NCBI RefSeq assembly: GCF_964204645.1
Contig: NC_134025.1
Location: forward strand, 30,534,001-30,598,000
DNA length: 64,000 nucleotides
Reading direction: 5' to 3'
DNA from: Tubulanus polymorphus
Taxonomy: Eukaryota > Nemertea > Palaeonemertea > Tubulaniformes > Tubulanidae
In this document: positions 25,801-40,560 of the stretch, piece after piece
Position numbering within the stretch: the stretch's first letter is position 1
Layout of the letters: each line of letters begins with the position of its first letter
Position numbers and translations under genes: made by a program
The notes under the pieces: model-generated
What the model saw: the letters and a program-made list of their open reading frames with translations, nothing else
Databases searched by the model: none
What the model was told of the DNA's origin: nothing

Positions 25801-28800
25801 GCCTTCGCTATTAACAGATAATCCAAATCGAGCCAGAAATTATTCTGCCAAACAGATGTTGCTTGTCGCCTGTGTTTCAAATAAATCATCTCAAAAAGTT
25901 TAAATTACACTAATGATGAGGAGGTTTTTGAGGATTTTATTATAGAATATCAGAATCTTACCCTCGCTTAGGAATATCTTGCATTCGTAAATACTGAACT
26001 ACATTGAGCAGAATCTCTACTGATTTCTGGTTCTTACAGATTGATTTTTCATCCAAGCCTTCAAAATTATGAAATTAAGAATATTATCATCGAAATCACA
26101 ACTTAATACACTGACTGCATGCTGAGGTTATTAATACCTGTGTCAACACAAGGAGTGGTTGCTCTGCTGCATGCCTGCTCCACAAATCCACAATGTTTCG
26201 AGAAGAATGAATTCATACATTGCGATAAAACATCTTTATATTCATCGATGTCTTGAAGCAGAAGATCATGAATTAAATACGGAAGCAACATTTGACAGAA
26301 TGAGACCTGAAATAAGAAGGGAGAAGAGATTAGTGACATTTAAACTCAATTCTATGAACTATTTTCAAAACTGTATCCGTCTTCATAATTGTGGATTTAG
26401 GCAGTCTACAGAAACCAACTAGAAGGGAGATGATTTATCTATGATCCACATAAACTAGTTCTCACGCTGAAAGTCGTGATAGTTACCTGGACCTGACAGA
26501 CAGGTTTTAATAGCTGCAATACCTCATCCTTAATCAACCCACTATCGATAAGAGCGCATACAAGATTCATAATCCATTCTTCATGACTGCTGAATGAAGG
26601 CATCCACAACGTTTCCTTACTAATACTCTGCAGTCCGTTACTCTTCAAATTCTTACCGACAGTATTCTTCTGTTTAGTCATCTAAAATCAGATGAATGAA
26701 ACCCAATTCACACCTGAGTTAATACTCCTACACTTGGAAATGAACTGATTTTAACTCATAGCTGTGGAACTGGGTAAGAATAAGTGAAACGAACCTTTTT
26801 CTTATTTGCCCGGAATGGATGTAAGAACATAAACAGATGATCCGATAAATGACTCTCATATTCGGATACAAACTGATTGTTTATGTGAGGAATTGCTAAC
26901 AGTTCCTTCAATACTCGAGATGAAGCTGTAACTGTTTCAATACTGAAGAAAAGACAATGTTACAATCTTCAGAACTTTCTACTTCAAAACTCAATCATTG
27001 ATTTAACTGCAATGATGAACTAACTCACCAGGAATGAATCAAATAATCATTGAGAGTATGAAATATTTCTATATTTCGTTTTAACTCGTAATTATCAGCG
27101 TAAACTTTCAGAGCGACGTCGAGGTGAGGGTTCGCGACGCGTGTTGATATATTGAACGACGTTGCCGTTAGATTCACGGGTCCTATTTCACCGAGACACT
27201 GTACAGCATTCAGTCGAATTGACTCTGATTTAGAGTTCGTCAGATGCACCAAAACAGACACGAGTTCAATAAGGTCATTACTGCCTCCTGCTGTTAAACA
27301 AATCAGAATTTAATTAATCACAAATATTGAAATAAGAATTGTAAACAATATTCATGTATGATTCTTACTGGAACATCTGTTTGTTAGTCTAGTTATATTC
27401 TGTTTATCACCAGCAAGTTCTTTATATAGTAAAACAAGACAATGATCCAGTCCATCAGCCAGGTCGTCGTGGTAACATTTTGACATTAGTATGTTGTGTG
27501 CGAGCTACAAAATGAAAAATATCCATTCATTTATTGAAAAGAACTGAATATGGAGCAAGGGTTATAATCGATGGTCAAAGCACTGGCACCATTCTGTGTA
27601 CGGATACCCGCGTATGTATCTGACCAAATCATAAAACAGAAAGGTCCGAACAGTTTGAACTCCCGGAACACTGAACTAACCTGTTCTAATGAAGAAGCCA
27701 TTGGATGTTGATGTTCTCTGTGAATTCTACGCAATTCATCAAATTCTTTACAATCATGAAATGGATACAATACAGCGACAGGTTCCGATAGAATCGTTTC
27801 ATTCTCAATCACTAGAAACTTCAACAAATCCAAACTCTAAAAATAAAATGCCAACAATAGTTTTTTTCATTTCTAGTTTTGATGGATGATTTTAATGTGA
27901 ATGGATCCACATATTTTACCTTTTGATATACAACGGATTTTTTCTGCACTAAAGGCATGAGACAGTTCACAACACTGGGCATAATTTCACCGAAATCCTG
28001 GAAATATTGATGAATTCATAGTCCTGATTAATAGTATAGTACTTTTTGAAGCAAGGGCTACTTGAAATGTTGAACTGGGTTCAGTACCTCAGATGAGTTC
28101 TTTACGCCAGCTTCACAAACAGCACGTAACAAATCACAAGCTTTATCTAATACAGCAGTCGCAAATATACATTTCAGATCTTTCCTATCGAGTAAAATAA
28201 TCGAAATCATAAAATAACATAGAATTCACATTCAAATTTCCGATGAGTATGGTCCAGTTTTATGAAAGAGTGATAATCCAAGTCTTTATTTTGGTTTCTT
28301 CATATTTGACAATCATTTTAAGCGTTAACTGTTTCACTGGTTGAAGAGTTGTGGCTTAGGCTCGAATCAAAATAAGCTCATTTCCAATTTAGACAAATCT
28401 GAACCCCGAAAAAATGTACCGGGGTAGATGGAACTGTAACGGTATTTACCTATGAGTATCGGTGATAATTGAGATGAGAGTAAAGATGACATCACGCATG
28501 ATGAAACACCAGCTTCCACTGAGATTAGACACGGTTTCATTCAATAATAAACTCATAAATAATCCATACATCAATAATATACGATACTTCTCCGATATAT
28601 GAGCACATTTTACTATGTGAATATGCAGCGATAATAACACATTTTCAATTCCATCCTGAAAGACAAAAATTACAAATCAATTACACTTAATTCACTGAAA
28701 ATCACTTGGAAATGTGATAAAGTAATTGATATTGTACAGAAGTTCCGCAATAAGAATATGAAATTTTTATTTGCCAATTCATTTCAATACAATGTCAAGC

Positions 28801-31800
28801 TTCCATTACAGACTCAAATGGTTTGTCTACAAAAAAGTGTTAAAATTCTAAGGATTATTTCCTGAATCTAATAGGTTGTAACTGACCTGACTTTTAGCTA
28901 AGAGATGAACCAGTGAATTCACTCTCGCCTGATGCCCTTGAGTAAGGAATTCCATTGTAGCTCGCACTATTTCAGCTGAGAATTGCGGTGGATTTGGTTC
29001 GGGTAAAATTATCCTAGAAATTTGAATCTACGATATAAACATTACTATTACAAGAAATACAGGATCAGCGATAAAGTGAAACTTACTGGACATTTATTGG
29101 TACATCTGTATCATCTACGTTTGGTTGTAAAGTCATCAATACATCAACAACTATTTCATCTATGTGGTTAGCAATAGAATTCTCAATCGCCTGAAATACG
29201 AAGAGGCAGTTTTATGGCCAGAAAGCCAGAAAGAGTATTGAAGTCTTCCTGAAGGATAAGGCTGCATTTGAGGTAGATTTCAACTCAAGCGACCAGAATT
29301 AGAAACCATCTTGAGCGTTGCATCCAAAGTGCTAACCTCATTGAAAGTAGGAGTTGAACTCAGACAAGGTTTGATTCTACTCTACTTAGGATAGGGAACT
29401 CCAGAATTCTATTGATTTCTAGGATATTTACCTTTAAACCGACTATAGACTGAACTGCGCTGTACGCAGTTGAAGCGGATTCCACTGAACCCCAATCTGT
29501 TTTATAATCCAGTTTAAACTGATTCACCGCAAACCACGGTAAGATGTGAACGACAATTTTTGGAAGCCATTCGATCAGTAATTCATTGTCAGTTGTATTC
29601 AAACAGTGAGCTATGTGTTTAATTGCTTCCATGTCCTCTTTCATCACTAGCGCAGGTACGACTACATGTTTATAAGCCCTATAATCATAGACATGCACAT
29701 GTTACGTATAATCAATTGAATGGAGCACACGCTATATAAATATTGATTGTTACTTACATGTAGAATTCGACTTCTGAATTCTGGTTGAAAAGAACCCACG
29801 GTATTTGAGTGATGTTGTATTTTGCATCGAGCCACTGTTGTAGTATAGACGCTAGGTGTTGTTTGAGGAATTGCTCCTGATCGTTGTAATCGAGTTCTTT
29901 CGCAATTTTCAGTAGAACCTGTTGTTGTATCAAAGATTTTAGTGAATAAAAAGTTGAATAGTTCAGTATGGTAACGAAATATGAAATACCTTTTTAACAA
30001 GAATTGCATCAAATCCATTACAATGGATGATTTTCAGCAGATGAAATAAAGCCTTGTTTCGACATATGATACTGTTTTTAATGATCGAAGCTAAAGTCAA
30101 CAAAACTGTGACTTTTGAATTCAGTATTTCGTCTTCTTTTACAGCATCAGATTCTTCCTAGAAATGCAAAGAGGGATTAATTCTGCCACTTTCAGAGTAA
30201 AATCGAACTCACAACTGTGAAACTTGGTTCACGGTTTGAGGAAAAAGATGATCAATTGTAAGTGTTTAACATACCTTAGAGAGAATTTCTTGAATTGATT
30301 GTTGAACTGTTCTGAATATAAGTTCCTGTCGATTCCGTGGATGATGTATTGAGCTATGAACGCATGATCCCTTACCAGTTTTCGTAAACAACCTAAAATT
30401 AGTTAAATTCACAAAACTACATTCATAAAAGGCTTAAATAAAACCAAAAAAAATGTCAGACCAATTGTAGATTTACATTGGAATCACTTCTGATGCTACA
30501 AACACACAAACTTGATGGTAATTTTCCGGTAGAGCTTCCACTGTTTTCTTCCACAGTGGAATTGAAGCATCAGAAGCATGGCTGGTTCTGCAAGTCCACT
30601 CCCCTTCTGGGTCGAGTTGAAGTAACATCGCCGTGCACCTCTGAATGAGTATTTTCAAAGACTCGCAGCAGTTTGTTGTTTTATGGATGTCTCTGTTATA
30701 AATCAAACATTCATAAGCAATTCAAGAAATAAGTACAATAGAATCTGCCTCATATTATTGCATGCCTTGAACTAGATATCTAAAATTTGTGTTCTCCAAT
30801 TCAGACTACTCACTGTTATCATCGTCATTTGAGTCTACTGTAGAAGACATTGATTGATTCTATATTTTACCTCAGTAAATTGACCAGAAATATCGCTAAA
30901 TCTTGAGCGGCTTTCAACGCGTTTTTATCCTCATCATCGCGAGGTTTATTGAGTTGAGGAATCACGAGCAGAAGAAGCTGCATCGATTCACAGCAGACTG
31001 AGACATTGTGACGATTCTTTTTTAGAATAAGACGCATCGTTTCGAGAATGATTCCTAAATCGTCACCCGTCAAAACTGGGCAGCATTCTAGCAGACTATT
31101 AGCTATACAGGAAAACTGAAAAATATGATTTTTGGGTTTGAATTCATGATTAATTTAAACATTCATGGCTAGACATCTGGGTTTCGCAGTTTAGTTTGAC
31201 CCTAGAATTGAAATTTTTTCATTCCCAATGCTTTAACTCTAGAATTGAATCTTAACCTACAACTATCCAGCCAGTTCCATAGTTTCAAGTTTGATTTATC
31301 CCAGAGACAACTGAAGATCCGACTTACAAGTTGTAAATGGAAAGGATTGATACAATCAAATCTCTCGGTGTCCAACAGATCAAACAGTTTATCAATGACG
31401 TCACTGGCAGCATTTGTGAAAATTTTTCCACCGACTAAACTGCTCCACATAACAACCAGCTGACATTTCTCAATACATTCCTTCTCAACTGAGTTTAATC
31501 TCCTCACATCATACAAACCAAAACGTGCTGTAAAAGATTTTATGATGAAATGTTAGTAGTAGGGACTGCCATAGAACCTGCTATCAGACTCACATGCTTG
31601 ATATTTTCTCATTCTCAGGGGTAAATCGGTTGTCTCGAAATCGGGATCAGGACCCAGTTTCCACAGTTCTCAGTTAAGTATAACTCTAGTGTTCAATTCA
31701 GTTCATAACAATGTTTAAGCTTAGAGTCAAATGTAAATTCACAACTGTGTAACTGGGTCCAGAACTGAGGAAATTTACAGATTTACGAACCATTTTCTGA

Positions 31801-34800
31801 AAATTTTTGAGAATTCAACCCAGCAGTTGGAGAAGAACTATCGCTTAGAAAATCATCAGGTTCAACATCGTGTCCTCCTCTAGCCTTCAAATCAAACCTA
31901 TCATATTGAACTGGAGTTTTCTCATGATTTGATGCAACCTGAAATCATGAAAAGTATTTTTAATCGTTTGTCTTCAATCTGAATGAAGTGTTTTAAAGCG
32001 CAATCTCTGCTTACTTTGATCACCTGGCTGCAGAAACACTGCATTATCTGTTTATCTGTGAATGTCGCCAGTATTTTTGAGAGGAAATCTTTCTCCGGTT
32101 CTTTGAGTTGAGATTTGAAAGGAATCTCAAACAGTGACAGAATCTGAGACATCAGGAGACTATTTATTTGCGCGTCTTGTTTTTGATTCAGCAACGCCAA
32201 CAGCTCTGAACAGAAACACTTCATCAGTGCCTGAAATAAACAATGAGGACTTAAATAGATATTAATTTCCATTGAGAAATTGAGTCCAGAATGACGATAA
32301 TATTCTACCTTTAGCACATCAAAATATCCTGACTGAGAAATCTCTTGAATCGTGAAAATTCCATTTTTCAAGAAACAACTTATCAGATGAAACAGAAATT
32401 CTGTATGTTTCAAAACTTCAACTAACGTCTGAAATAGATGAGCGATTCATATAGAAATAGTCAGAGAACACACAGAAATTTACTGAAGTTTAAATCAATA
32501 CCTGTGGATTTTTCTTGAACTTTTCATTCAGAATCAATCGCGCATTTTTCAAAACACGCTCTTCCAGTTTCCGTTCCAACAAATTTATACATCTCTGTCT
32601 CATAGCAACAGTGTTCGACGACTTTGTTTCGTTTGTTGTTAGTTCACGATTCCGTTCAACACTTGTTGTCGCGAAGCTGCATTTTTGAAATAGAATTTCC
32701 ATCGTAGCAATTTCTTGCAGAGAACTCGAATCAGACGCGTTTGACTGATCACATTCTGATACTTGCTGTAAATTGGATGAATCTCTCAGTAAAAGAGATA
32801 TCACTGTATTAGCTAGAAGTCTCAGAGGAATGGAATCCGTATGAAATACTGGAACGGAAATCATTTCATTTTCTTCAAAATCGTCTTCATCTTCGTCAAA
32901 ATTGAGAAGCGGAATTAGATATTCTAGAAGCTTGTGTCGAATTGAGTAACGCTCTGAGGATCCAGGAGTTTGACAAGAGGTGATGATACTGAATTTATGA
33001 ATCAACGAGTTGATATATTCTAAAGATTGATGAGTTAAGTTCGTGCTGTGTTTGAACGTCATCCAGAACTCGGTTTTTGCGGCGGAAATGAGTTTATGTT
33101 TGATTATACTATTCAAAACGATGAAACAATTATCAGGAGCGTGTTGAACACTGATCAACCTGTGAAAATAACAAAAATATCATCTCAACAAATATTACTT
33201 ATCATCTCATACGAACGAAAATAAAGATCCATATTATTACCTCAATAAAACATCAGAAAGTCTCATCCACATTTCTTGCACTTTTTTCTCTGGTAAAGTG
33301 TCATGTTGCATATCAGGCCATTTATTAGCAACAACTTCGGCAAATTTCAAATACCATTCCGTCAGATTTGCCCTGAAATAAACATACATTTACCATCACT
33401 CAAAGAGTCATCACAAATCTTGCTTCAATCATGTGTATCCGTAGAGGGCTCTTTACCTTTTTCCTTGGTTCAACAGGGAATGTAAAATTGACAAAAGTTT
33501 TTCTATAACATCTGTGGGAAGATCTGCCGGATATTTCTGACAAATTTGAATCCATATTTGCACCCTATAATAATGAGAGGAGATGCTGAGAAATAAGACT
33601 GGTAAGACATCTTAAGGCAAAAAGACATTCTATCATGCTCGAATTATCAGGCAAAGCACTTATAAAATTAACAAATTGTTCATTAACAGATGATTTCAGC
33701 GGCATTCTATATAATGCTGGCAGCCAGAATACTATAGATACATTTATGAGAAAAGTGCTTATAGCTCATGACACAAACCATGGAATGATATGAATGCGTT
33801 GAGCGTGTTTATCCAGTAGAGTTAACAACACTTCCCATCCCGTCTCTAATCTACGCTTCTTTGCGCCAGGTACCGGGAATTCTTCGGATTGAAATAACTG
33901 AGTGACTTCTAAAACTCCACTTTCATCCGTAAACAACTGGAAATAATAAACAATTAATAACAAAATCCACTTTAATTAGATCTGAGTCTGCATCTGCAAG
34001 AAACACAAACCTGATGACAAACATTAGCGATCAATTCAATGTGAGCTGCTTTCAGAACTGTCACTTTTTGTCTGAAATAATCACAGGAAACATTAAACAA
34101 TTGAATCCAGATCTCATGAAACTGGGCCCAGCACTAAACCACAGATTAATGTCACAAGACTCACACATACCCGGTAAATTTGGTTTTTTTAAGGTCTGTG
34201 TAGAGGGCATCATAGAGTTTATACAAATGACTCTTTAAAAAAAACAATTAAAACATTATCAAAGATTTTTACAGATTTTACAATAGGTGATATGATTCTA
34301 TATCAGTGAATATGATGAATACCTTCCAGAGTTTAGTATCACCGCAGTAAGAACCATCTTCTTCAGTTACTGCCCCGCATGGATGATGAGCTGCCATTTG
34401 TATGCACCAAAACTCAGTCAATAATTCCTATCAAATTGTAAAATGAACTAGCATTTATTTTCATCCCACTGAGGGCATTATCAGCAGGTTTGGGGGTTTC
34501 TTTTCTCTCTCAACCCACTGAGCACCACTCAGGGCGTTATCAGCAGGTTTGAGGTTACTCTTCACTAATGCCCCTTTACAGTGTAAATTCTTTGTAGCCC
34601 TGATGATTTTACCTTCATTGATTCAGTAGGTCTCATAGACCATATATACAGAGTAGTATGATGCACAGCTTCACCCAAATGACACAGTTGTATCCGCTGT
34701 GAATGTCCTACACTCAAACAAAATCTCTTCAACGCATTCAATAAATTCTCAATCAAAAACACACTTTTTTCTTCCCTGAAATTATGAAAACATAAAACTT

Positions 34801-36186
34801 GAGTTCGTTTTGATGTAAATCAGAATATCCTTCAGGTTAAGTTTTCAAGTTTGACAATAGAGTTAGATTTAGTTCATTTCGATGTTTTTAATTCAAGAGT
34901 AAAATATCTGAGAACTGTAGAACTAGTTCCTGAAGTTTAATCTCATTATGCAGTTTAATACCTGAATGTGATGTCTTCAAAAACACGCTTGAAGTTTTTG
35001 AATAATTCCTGGGATGGTAAAGAGATCTGTGTCTGAGCTTGTTGAATGATCATTGAAATGATTTGAGCGATATGACCGCGATTCAACTCTGTTGGTTTCA
35101 ATAACATCGACCAGTATGTTTGAAATAGACCTGTCAGTTATAGAATGAAAATACAAGTATTTGCAAAATTCAAATTTAAAATTCAACGTCTTTTAGAAAT
35201 TTCAAGTTTAACTTACTCATCCATGTTGTAGGTTTCAGATCAGTAATGTATCGATTTACGTTGAGAATGTTTTGAAACAATAGATTATTGTAAACATTTC
35301 CTAACAGAGCTGATATTGATCCACCATTCAGAATTGTTATAATATGTTGAACTACATCTTGACCATTCAGATTCGGTCCTCCTGAAAAATGTAGTCAATA
35401 TTCACTCATTTGGGATGTGAGAAGCCTATTAAAGGTCTACAGCCACATTTGCCTATTCATACATAAGGCCACATATACAACGTCAAATCATAATGTCTGC
35501 ATATAAATATCTATAAAATAAATATTGTCAAACTCTTAGAGTTAGATTCAATTCAGAAATGATAAACCAGAATTTCAAGCAAATCTTTGACTTCTTTTCT
35601 ATTTCTATGATGCTATGACCCATTATTTATCGCATGATTGATTTCTGTAAGGGACCAGTTTTTTCATAGTCCTTGGTAAAAATTAGTGAAATGTATTTAG
35701 GACAATCTTACTGGCATCCGCAGTTCGAATTGTTAGTTTCATTAAGCTACCCATCACTGCTATTTTCTTTTCCTTCGTGTTTTCAGAAGTTTTCGACTTC
35801 TGAATGATTTCAATTTCTCGATTGACAGCATTTCTGATTCCCTACAGAAATAAAACAAATACTCAAAAAAGAATACATCATCAAATTTTCGTTAGAAAAA
35901 TTATGATTATTTTCACCTTGAAAACAGTTTCCCAGGTAATTGAAGTTCTATCATCTCTTCCTCGTTTTGAATTCCTATCTAAACTTTCTTGGATGCATTT
36001 CTTTTCTAGCAATATTTCAAGTCGTTTGATGTTTTTCTGAAAATCAGAAAATGAGGCGATTTATAAGTATGCTTCAGTGAATTTGAAGACCGATGGAGAA
36101 AGGTTGATACTAACATCTCTTTGAGTTGATTTATCAGATTCAGTTCCTTTGAGACAGGTCAACACTTCACTCAAATCTGCAGACAT
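19886..36186 (-). CDS. ATM: ATM serine/threonine checkpoint kinase (complete, many exons)
   Basis: PI3K-related kinase that senses DNA double-strand breaks with the MRN complex and phosphorylates S/T-Q sites. The start at 36186 ([14 protein letters not shown]) leads into a TAN-like motif ([14 protein letters not shown]). The next 12 kb hold HEAT-repeat exons (for example 32490-33158, 31202-31516, 29360-29698). The FAT domain follows from about 27 kb down to 22.4 kb ([32 protein letters not shown]). The kinase core includes [40 protein letters not shown], catalytic loop [11 protein letters not shown], metal-binding VHIDLG and activation loop [20 protein letters not shown]. The FATC domain ends [12 protein letters not shown], an ATM-type ending (not ATR, DNA-PKcs or SMG1). 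Introns are short (50-300 bp) and several carry the dispersed hairpin repeat. Not every N-terminal exon edge was fixed, so exact protein length is not given. KAT5 follows 318 bp downstream. Confidence 0.95.
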
Positions 36187-37388
36187 CACTTATCATTTAA
36201 TTATTTCTGAAATTTTTATTGAGAAGATTTGTAGAGGAGCTGTGTTTACCAGATGTTGAGTAAATAAAACAAGAGGGGATAATACTTTATAGGTAAACTA
36301 GTCAGTTTGCTGTATGAACTTTTCTACCAGTGTACATCAATTATTCCATCAGGTTATTGATTGGAATGTACTTTTTATCTTGAAAATCTAATCAACTAAT
36401 TTGAATCTATGCTGAACAAGAAGACTTTAATACTCTATATATAACTCAATATGCTGCCTTATTGCACCGGTGTTTGATTAGCAGTTCAGATCGGTTACAC
36501 CCTCACTTGTGGCAAATTTTCTAACCAGTATTGGTACCAACAATCATTAACACAATTTTAGTCTAATTCATTAGGGTTGTCATTAGTTCATGCAAGACTT
36601 ATCAGTCTCCTCTAGACTAGAGGTACCGAACCCTATCTAAATCTACCCTTACACCAGACCAAAAGATAGAATCTATTTCTATTGATTGTGTTTTGCAAAA
36701 CTCTGATGCGTAACACTCAAACTAATTCTTTATCATCAGGATGATCACCTTTTTACAAATAAATACAAATCAGATAGCTTTTGAATAAGTTTGATAATGT
36801 CCCTCGGTCGGTTTGTTTCGATATTTAGTACGACTTGCTGATCAAGCCGGGTTCAAAGAAACTTGGTTTTACGGGATTTATCGCTATCAATTCTTTGTTT
36901 TCATTGTTTATTTTCAATCAAAACGAATGGGACTTTCATTCAGTGGCGATGAAAGTACGCGACATTCGTTGGGAAGAGTGAAAATGGACTTAATTCGCGA
37001 AGTTTAAGTCATTTTCATTTCCCAGATATTCGCCGCGGTTCAACGACCTTGAAAATTACACTGACGCAATTGTCAAAGCTTAAACATTTTGATGAATAGT
37101 CGATGATTATTTTAATCATCATCTTTCATAAATCTATATCAATTCTATTTGTTGATCAGTGTAGCACTCAATAGAATAGATATATTATTTAAATTCATAG
37201 ATATTTATGGTCAATTTCCATCCAAATTGTCAAAATTCCACCTCCCGCATTTCAGCTTCGAGTTTGTGGACGACCGAAAACTCGCTTCCGCATGTAATAT
37301 ATTGCATGTGTAGAAATTTATAATTTCCCAAAATTTATCAATTTATCCGCGTTCTCAGTGTGTAAAATCGCGAACAGCGACATTTAAA
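36187..37388. promoter_or_regulatory. Divergent promoter region between ATM (-) and ZC3H15 (+)
   Basis: The two start codons are 1,202 bp apart, head to head. No exon was recognised between them; the open frame at 36813-37007 has no family features. The sequence is AT-rich with no CpG-rich block and no clear TATA box near either start. Both genes are housekeeping-type, so a shared bidirectional promoter is plausible but inferred. Confidence 0.45.
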
Positions 37389-40300
37389 ATGCCTCCGAAA
37401 CCTAAAGCATCAAAACCCGGGAAAAAAGTTGAGGAAAAGAAGAAGGAGAAAGTTATCGAGGTATTATTCATTGATCAACTCCCATCATACCGACCAAATC
37501 CAATCAAATTCAATAATATTACTGAGTCTAGACAATATTTTAGATTTTTAGTCCATATGAATTAGTTGAGTATAGTTTGTAAAAGAAATCCTGCAGAGTC
37601 GTTAGCTGCAAATCATGATATATGTGTATGTACAAACAGTTGTGATTTAATAAGTCATTTGTGCAAGTGACTTCAGTGAGAACTGAAGAGGACTTCATTC
37701 GGTCAAGTAAAGTTAGATTGAGATTTTTCCCAACTTAAGACCGGTACCTAATGATGATGATAATCTAAGATGGACGATGTTTGAGTTGAAATTTTACAGA
37801 TTGGAGCGGGTTAGCCCGTAGGATTTGCTGCTATCCAGAATGACTCCATTCGCGTGACTAGTCCAGCCCTTGACAGGACCGGCCAGACGCCCTCGACTAG
37901 TGTGCGAATTACCTAGTTATCTCCGCAATGTTAAATTTCTTTTTAGGATAAAACATTCGGTTTGAAAAATAAGAAAGGAACGAAACAGCAAAAATTTATC
38001 AAAACTGTGACGCATCAAGTAAAATTTGGAAATCAAGCTTCGAAAAAGGTATCGATTGATCGGGAATTTGAATTCATTATTAATCATTAACTGGCTAGTG
38101 CTATGCCTGACTGTAAACTTGTTATATTTCGCAGGTTGCTGACCTTCAAAATGAGAAATTCAAGAAGAAAGATGATAAGAAGAAAGAGCAGGAAGAAATG
38201 AATACTTTATTCAAACCGGTACAAATGGTTCAAAAAGGTACGAACTAAACCTTGAAAAGGGACAGACTGAGCCTACCTTCAAAAAGGCGCAAGCTAACCT
38301 TTTCTTAAAAAATGTTTAATTTCAGGTGCCGATCCGAAGAGTATTATCTGCGCATTTTTCAAACAAGGTCAGTGTAAGAAAGGAGATAAATGTAAATTCT
38401 CTCATGATATGGCCGTCGAACGGAAAGCACCGAAGAGAAATGTTTACGCTGACGATGAGAAAAACGGTAAGAAATATTGATTAATTCTACAAAGAGTTTA
38501 ATAATCTGAATCGTGATGATCGTGATCGATTTATTCCTCTCTCTTAATGACTCCTATCTTTTAGTTGATTCTATGGATAATTGGGACGAAGAACAACTTA
38601 ACGAAGTCATCAATAAAAAGCACGGTGAAAAGAATAAAGCAATGCCGGCCACTACAATTGTAAGTAGTTTAAACTGTTTGAGTGAGGACTTTTAAATCTA
38701 GAGTCAAATCCTGACTGTGTAGTGTAACAGGTATTGTATGATGTTATCTGTTTGTTTTTCAGATCTGTAAATATTTCCTGGATGCCGTTGAGAACAGTAA
38801 ATACGGCTGGTTTTGGAGTTGTCCGAATGGTGAAAGTTGTCACTATAAACATGCTCTTCCACCGGGATTCGTTTTGAAGAAAGATATGAAGAAAGAGGAC
38901 AAATCTGAACAGATTTCAATAGAGGAGCTCATTGAGAGAGAGGTCAGTGACTGGCTAATCTATTTATAGAAACCCTGCTACATGTCTTAGTAACTTTTAG
39001 TTTCAGTTTCTAAATAAACTGGTAGCTTTGTTGTTATGTCACCAGATCTTGTGGGTTGAGAGGCATTTTAAGTGACGTTTAGATGTGAAAGAGGAGAGAG
39101 AGGGTGGTGAAGGTGTAATTCTAGGACTAATAGGTCTAAAAATGGAAAGTTTAGAATGAATTTCAGTTAAGTTTATTTTGAATCTACTTTTAGCGAGCGG
39201 CTTTAGGAGGCGACACGACTAAAATAACTTTGGAAAGTTTCCTGAAATGGAAAGAAAGAAAGGTAGATCATTATAAATTCATGGACCGATCGTAAAATTC
39301 TGTTTGAATTCTTCTAAAGATTTCGTTCTTTGTTTTTGCAGAGAAAAGAAAAGGTTGCGGCGAGAAATAAAGATAAGGAGAAGAAAAAGAGTGATTTTAA
39401 ACAAGGAAGATGTTTAGGAGTAAGTGAAAATACACCTGAGCTTCACAGATCAATTGTATTCACACCGCTAATGAATGAACAATGTTTTGTTTTTGTATAC
39501 AGATCAGCGGTCGTGAAATGTTTGAATTTAATCCTGATTTGATCACGGGTGACGATGATGAAGCTGATGAAGGAACGATTGAAAGAGAACCAGAAGAAGA
39601 TCAGGTCTGTATCCGCTGTGTCCGTTGCGTCTCCGTCTGTCCATCACAATAATCTATTCAGAAACTCTTTGAAAAACGTCTCTCTTGTGCCCAGATTTAC
39701 GAAAAAGTCGAACAAATTTCTAGATTGATTGCTATATGGTTGTTTAATGTTTTGGATGAGGAAATGATTCAAACTTAACCTTATGTCCATATTTTTCAAA
39801 TAAATCTCTTAAGATGGATAACGGTATTCTACCCGATTTTCATAGTTTAATCTTTAAGTCCTTCATTTTGACTGTTCGTCCGTCTGTTGTGTCTGTTACA
39901 GTTATATTCTCATGAACTCATTGATTAATTGTGTATGAGGTGTTTATGAAGTTTTTTCGTGCTATTGTTTTTTGCAGGAAACTGAAGAAGGCGATGATGT
40001 AGTTATAAGAGAAATCAATATTGATGACCTGTCTCGACTAGTTACAGAAAACGATAATTCTGCCGGAACTCAGAGAAATAAACGAAAAAATAACGACGGT
40101 ATTTATCAGTTAAAACAACTCTCAACTATACATGACTCAAGAATTTTAAGAAATTAATTCAAATTTCATATCAACAAATAATTGGATATTTGAAGAAAAT
40201 CAACCTTCGGATCCCACCAATGAAGATTATTGAGTGTAATTGAATTGGAAGAAAGACTTTGAATTGAAATTAGTTTATTTCATATTTTCGTTCACAATTT

Positions 40301-40560
40301 GAATTGAACTGATTTTAACATTGTATCTCAAACTAACGCGATGTTAATATATTATTTGTTAATTTGTAGATGAATTAGGTAAATTAGACGAGGCTGCTGC
40401 TATATCAAACGGCGGAACATCAGAAGCAGCGATACAGGCCGCGCTATCAGCGACGGTGAACGGTGACGTACTAGCAGGAGATATTCCTATAGACGAGAAT
40501 CTGTTCGAAGATTTAGACGCACTCGAGGATGATTTAGATACTTTAGATTTGGACGATTGA
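37389..40560 (+). CDS. ZC3H15: ZC3H15/DFRP1 zinc-finger protein (11 exons, 417 aa)
   Basis: Partner that stabilises the GTPase DRG1 and acts on translating ribosomes. Exons: 37389-37460, 37947-38048, 38135-38237, 38326-38466, 38565-38659, 38763-38942, 39194-39262, 39342-39419, 39503-39604, 39978-40098, 40370-40560; all phases agree (1254 nt with stop). It starts [20 protein letters not shown]. The region [18 protein letters not shown] is followed by two CCCH fingers: [19 protein letters not shown], and a second from [19 protein letters not shown] to [10 protein letters not shown]. The DFRP-type segment [20 protein letters not shown] follows, and the acidic tail ends [10 protein letters not shown]. 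Length is close to the vertebrate protein (about 426 aa). Confidence 0.95.
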
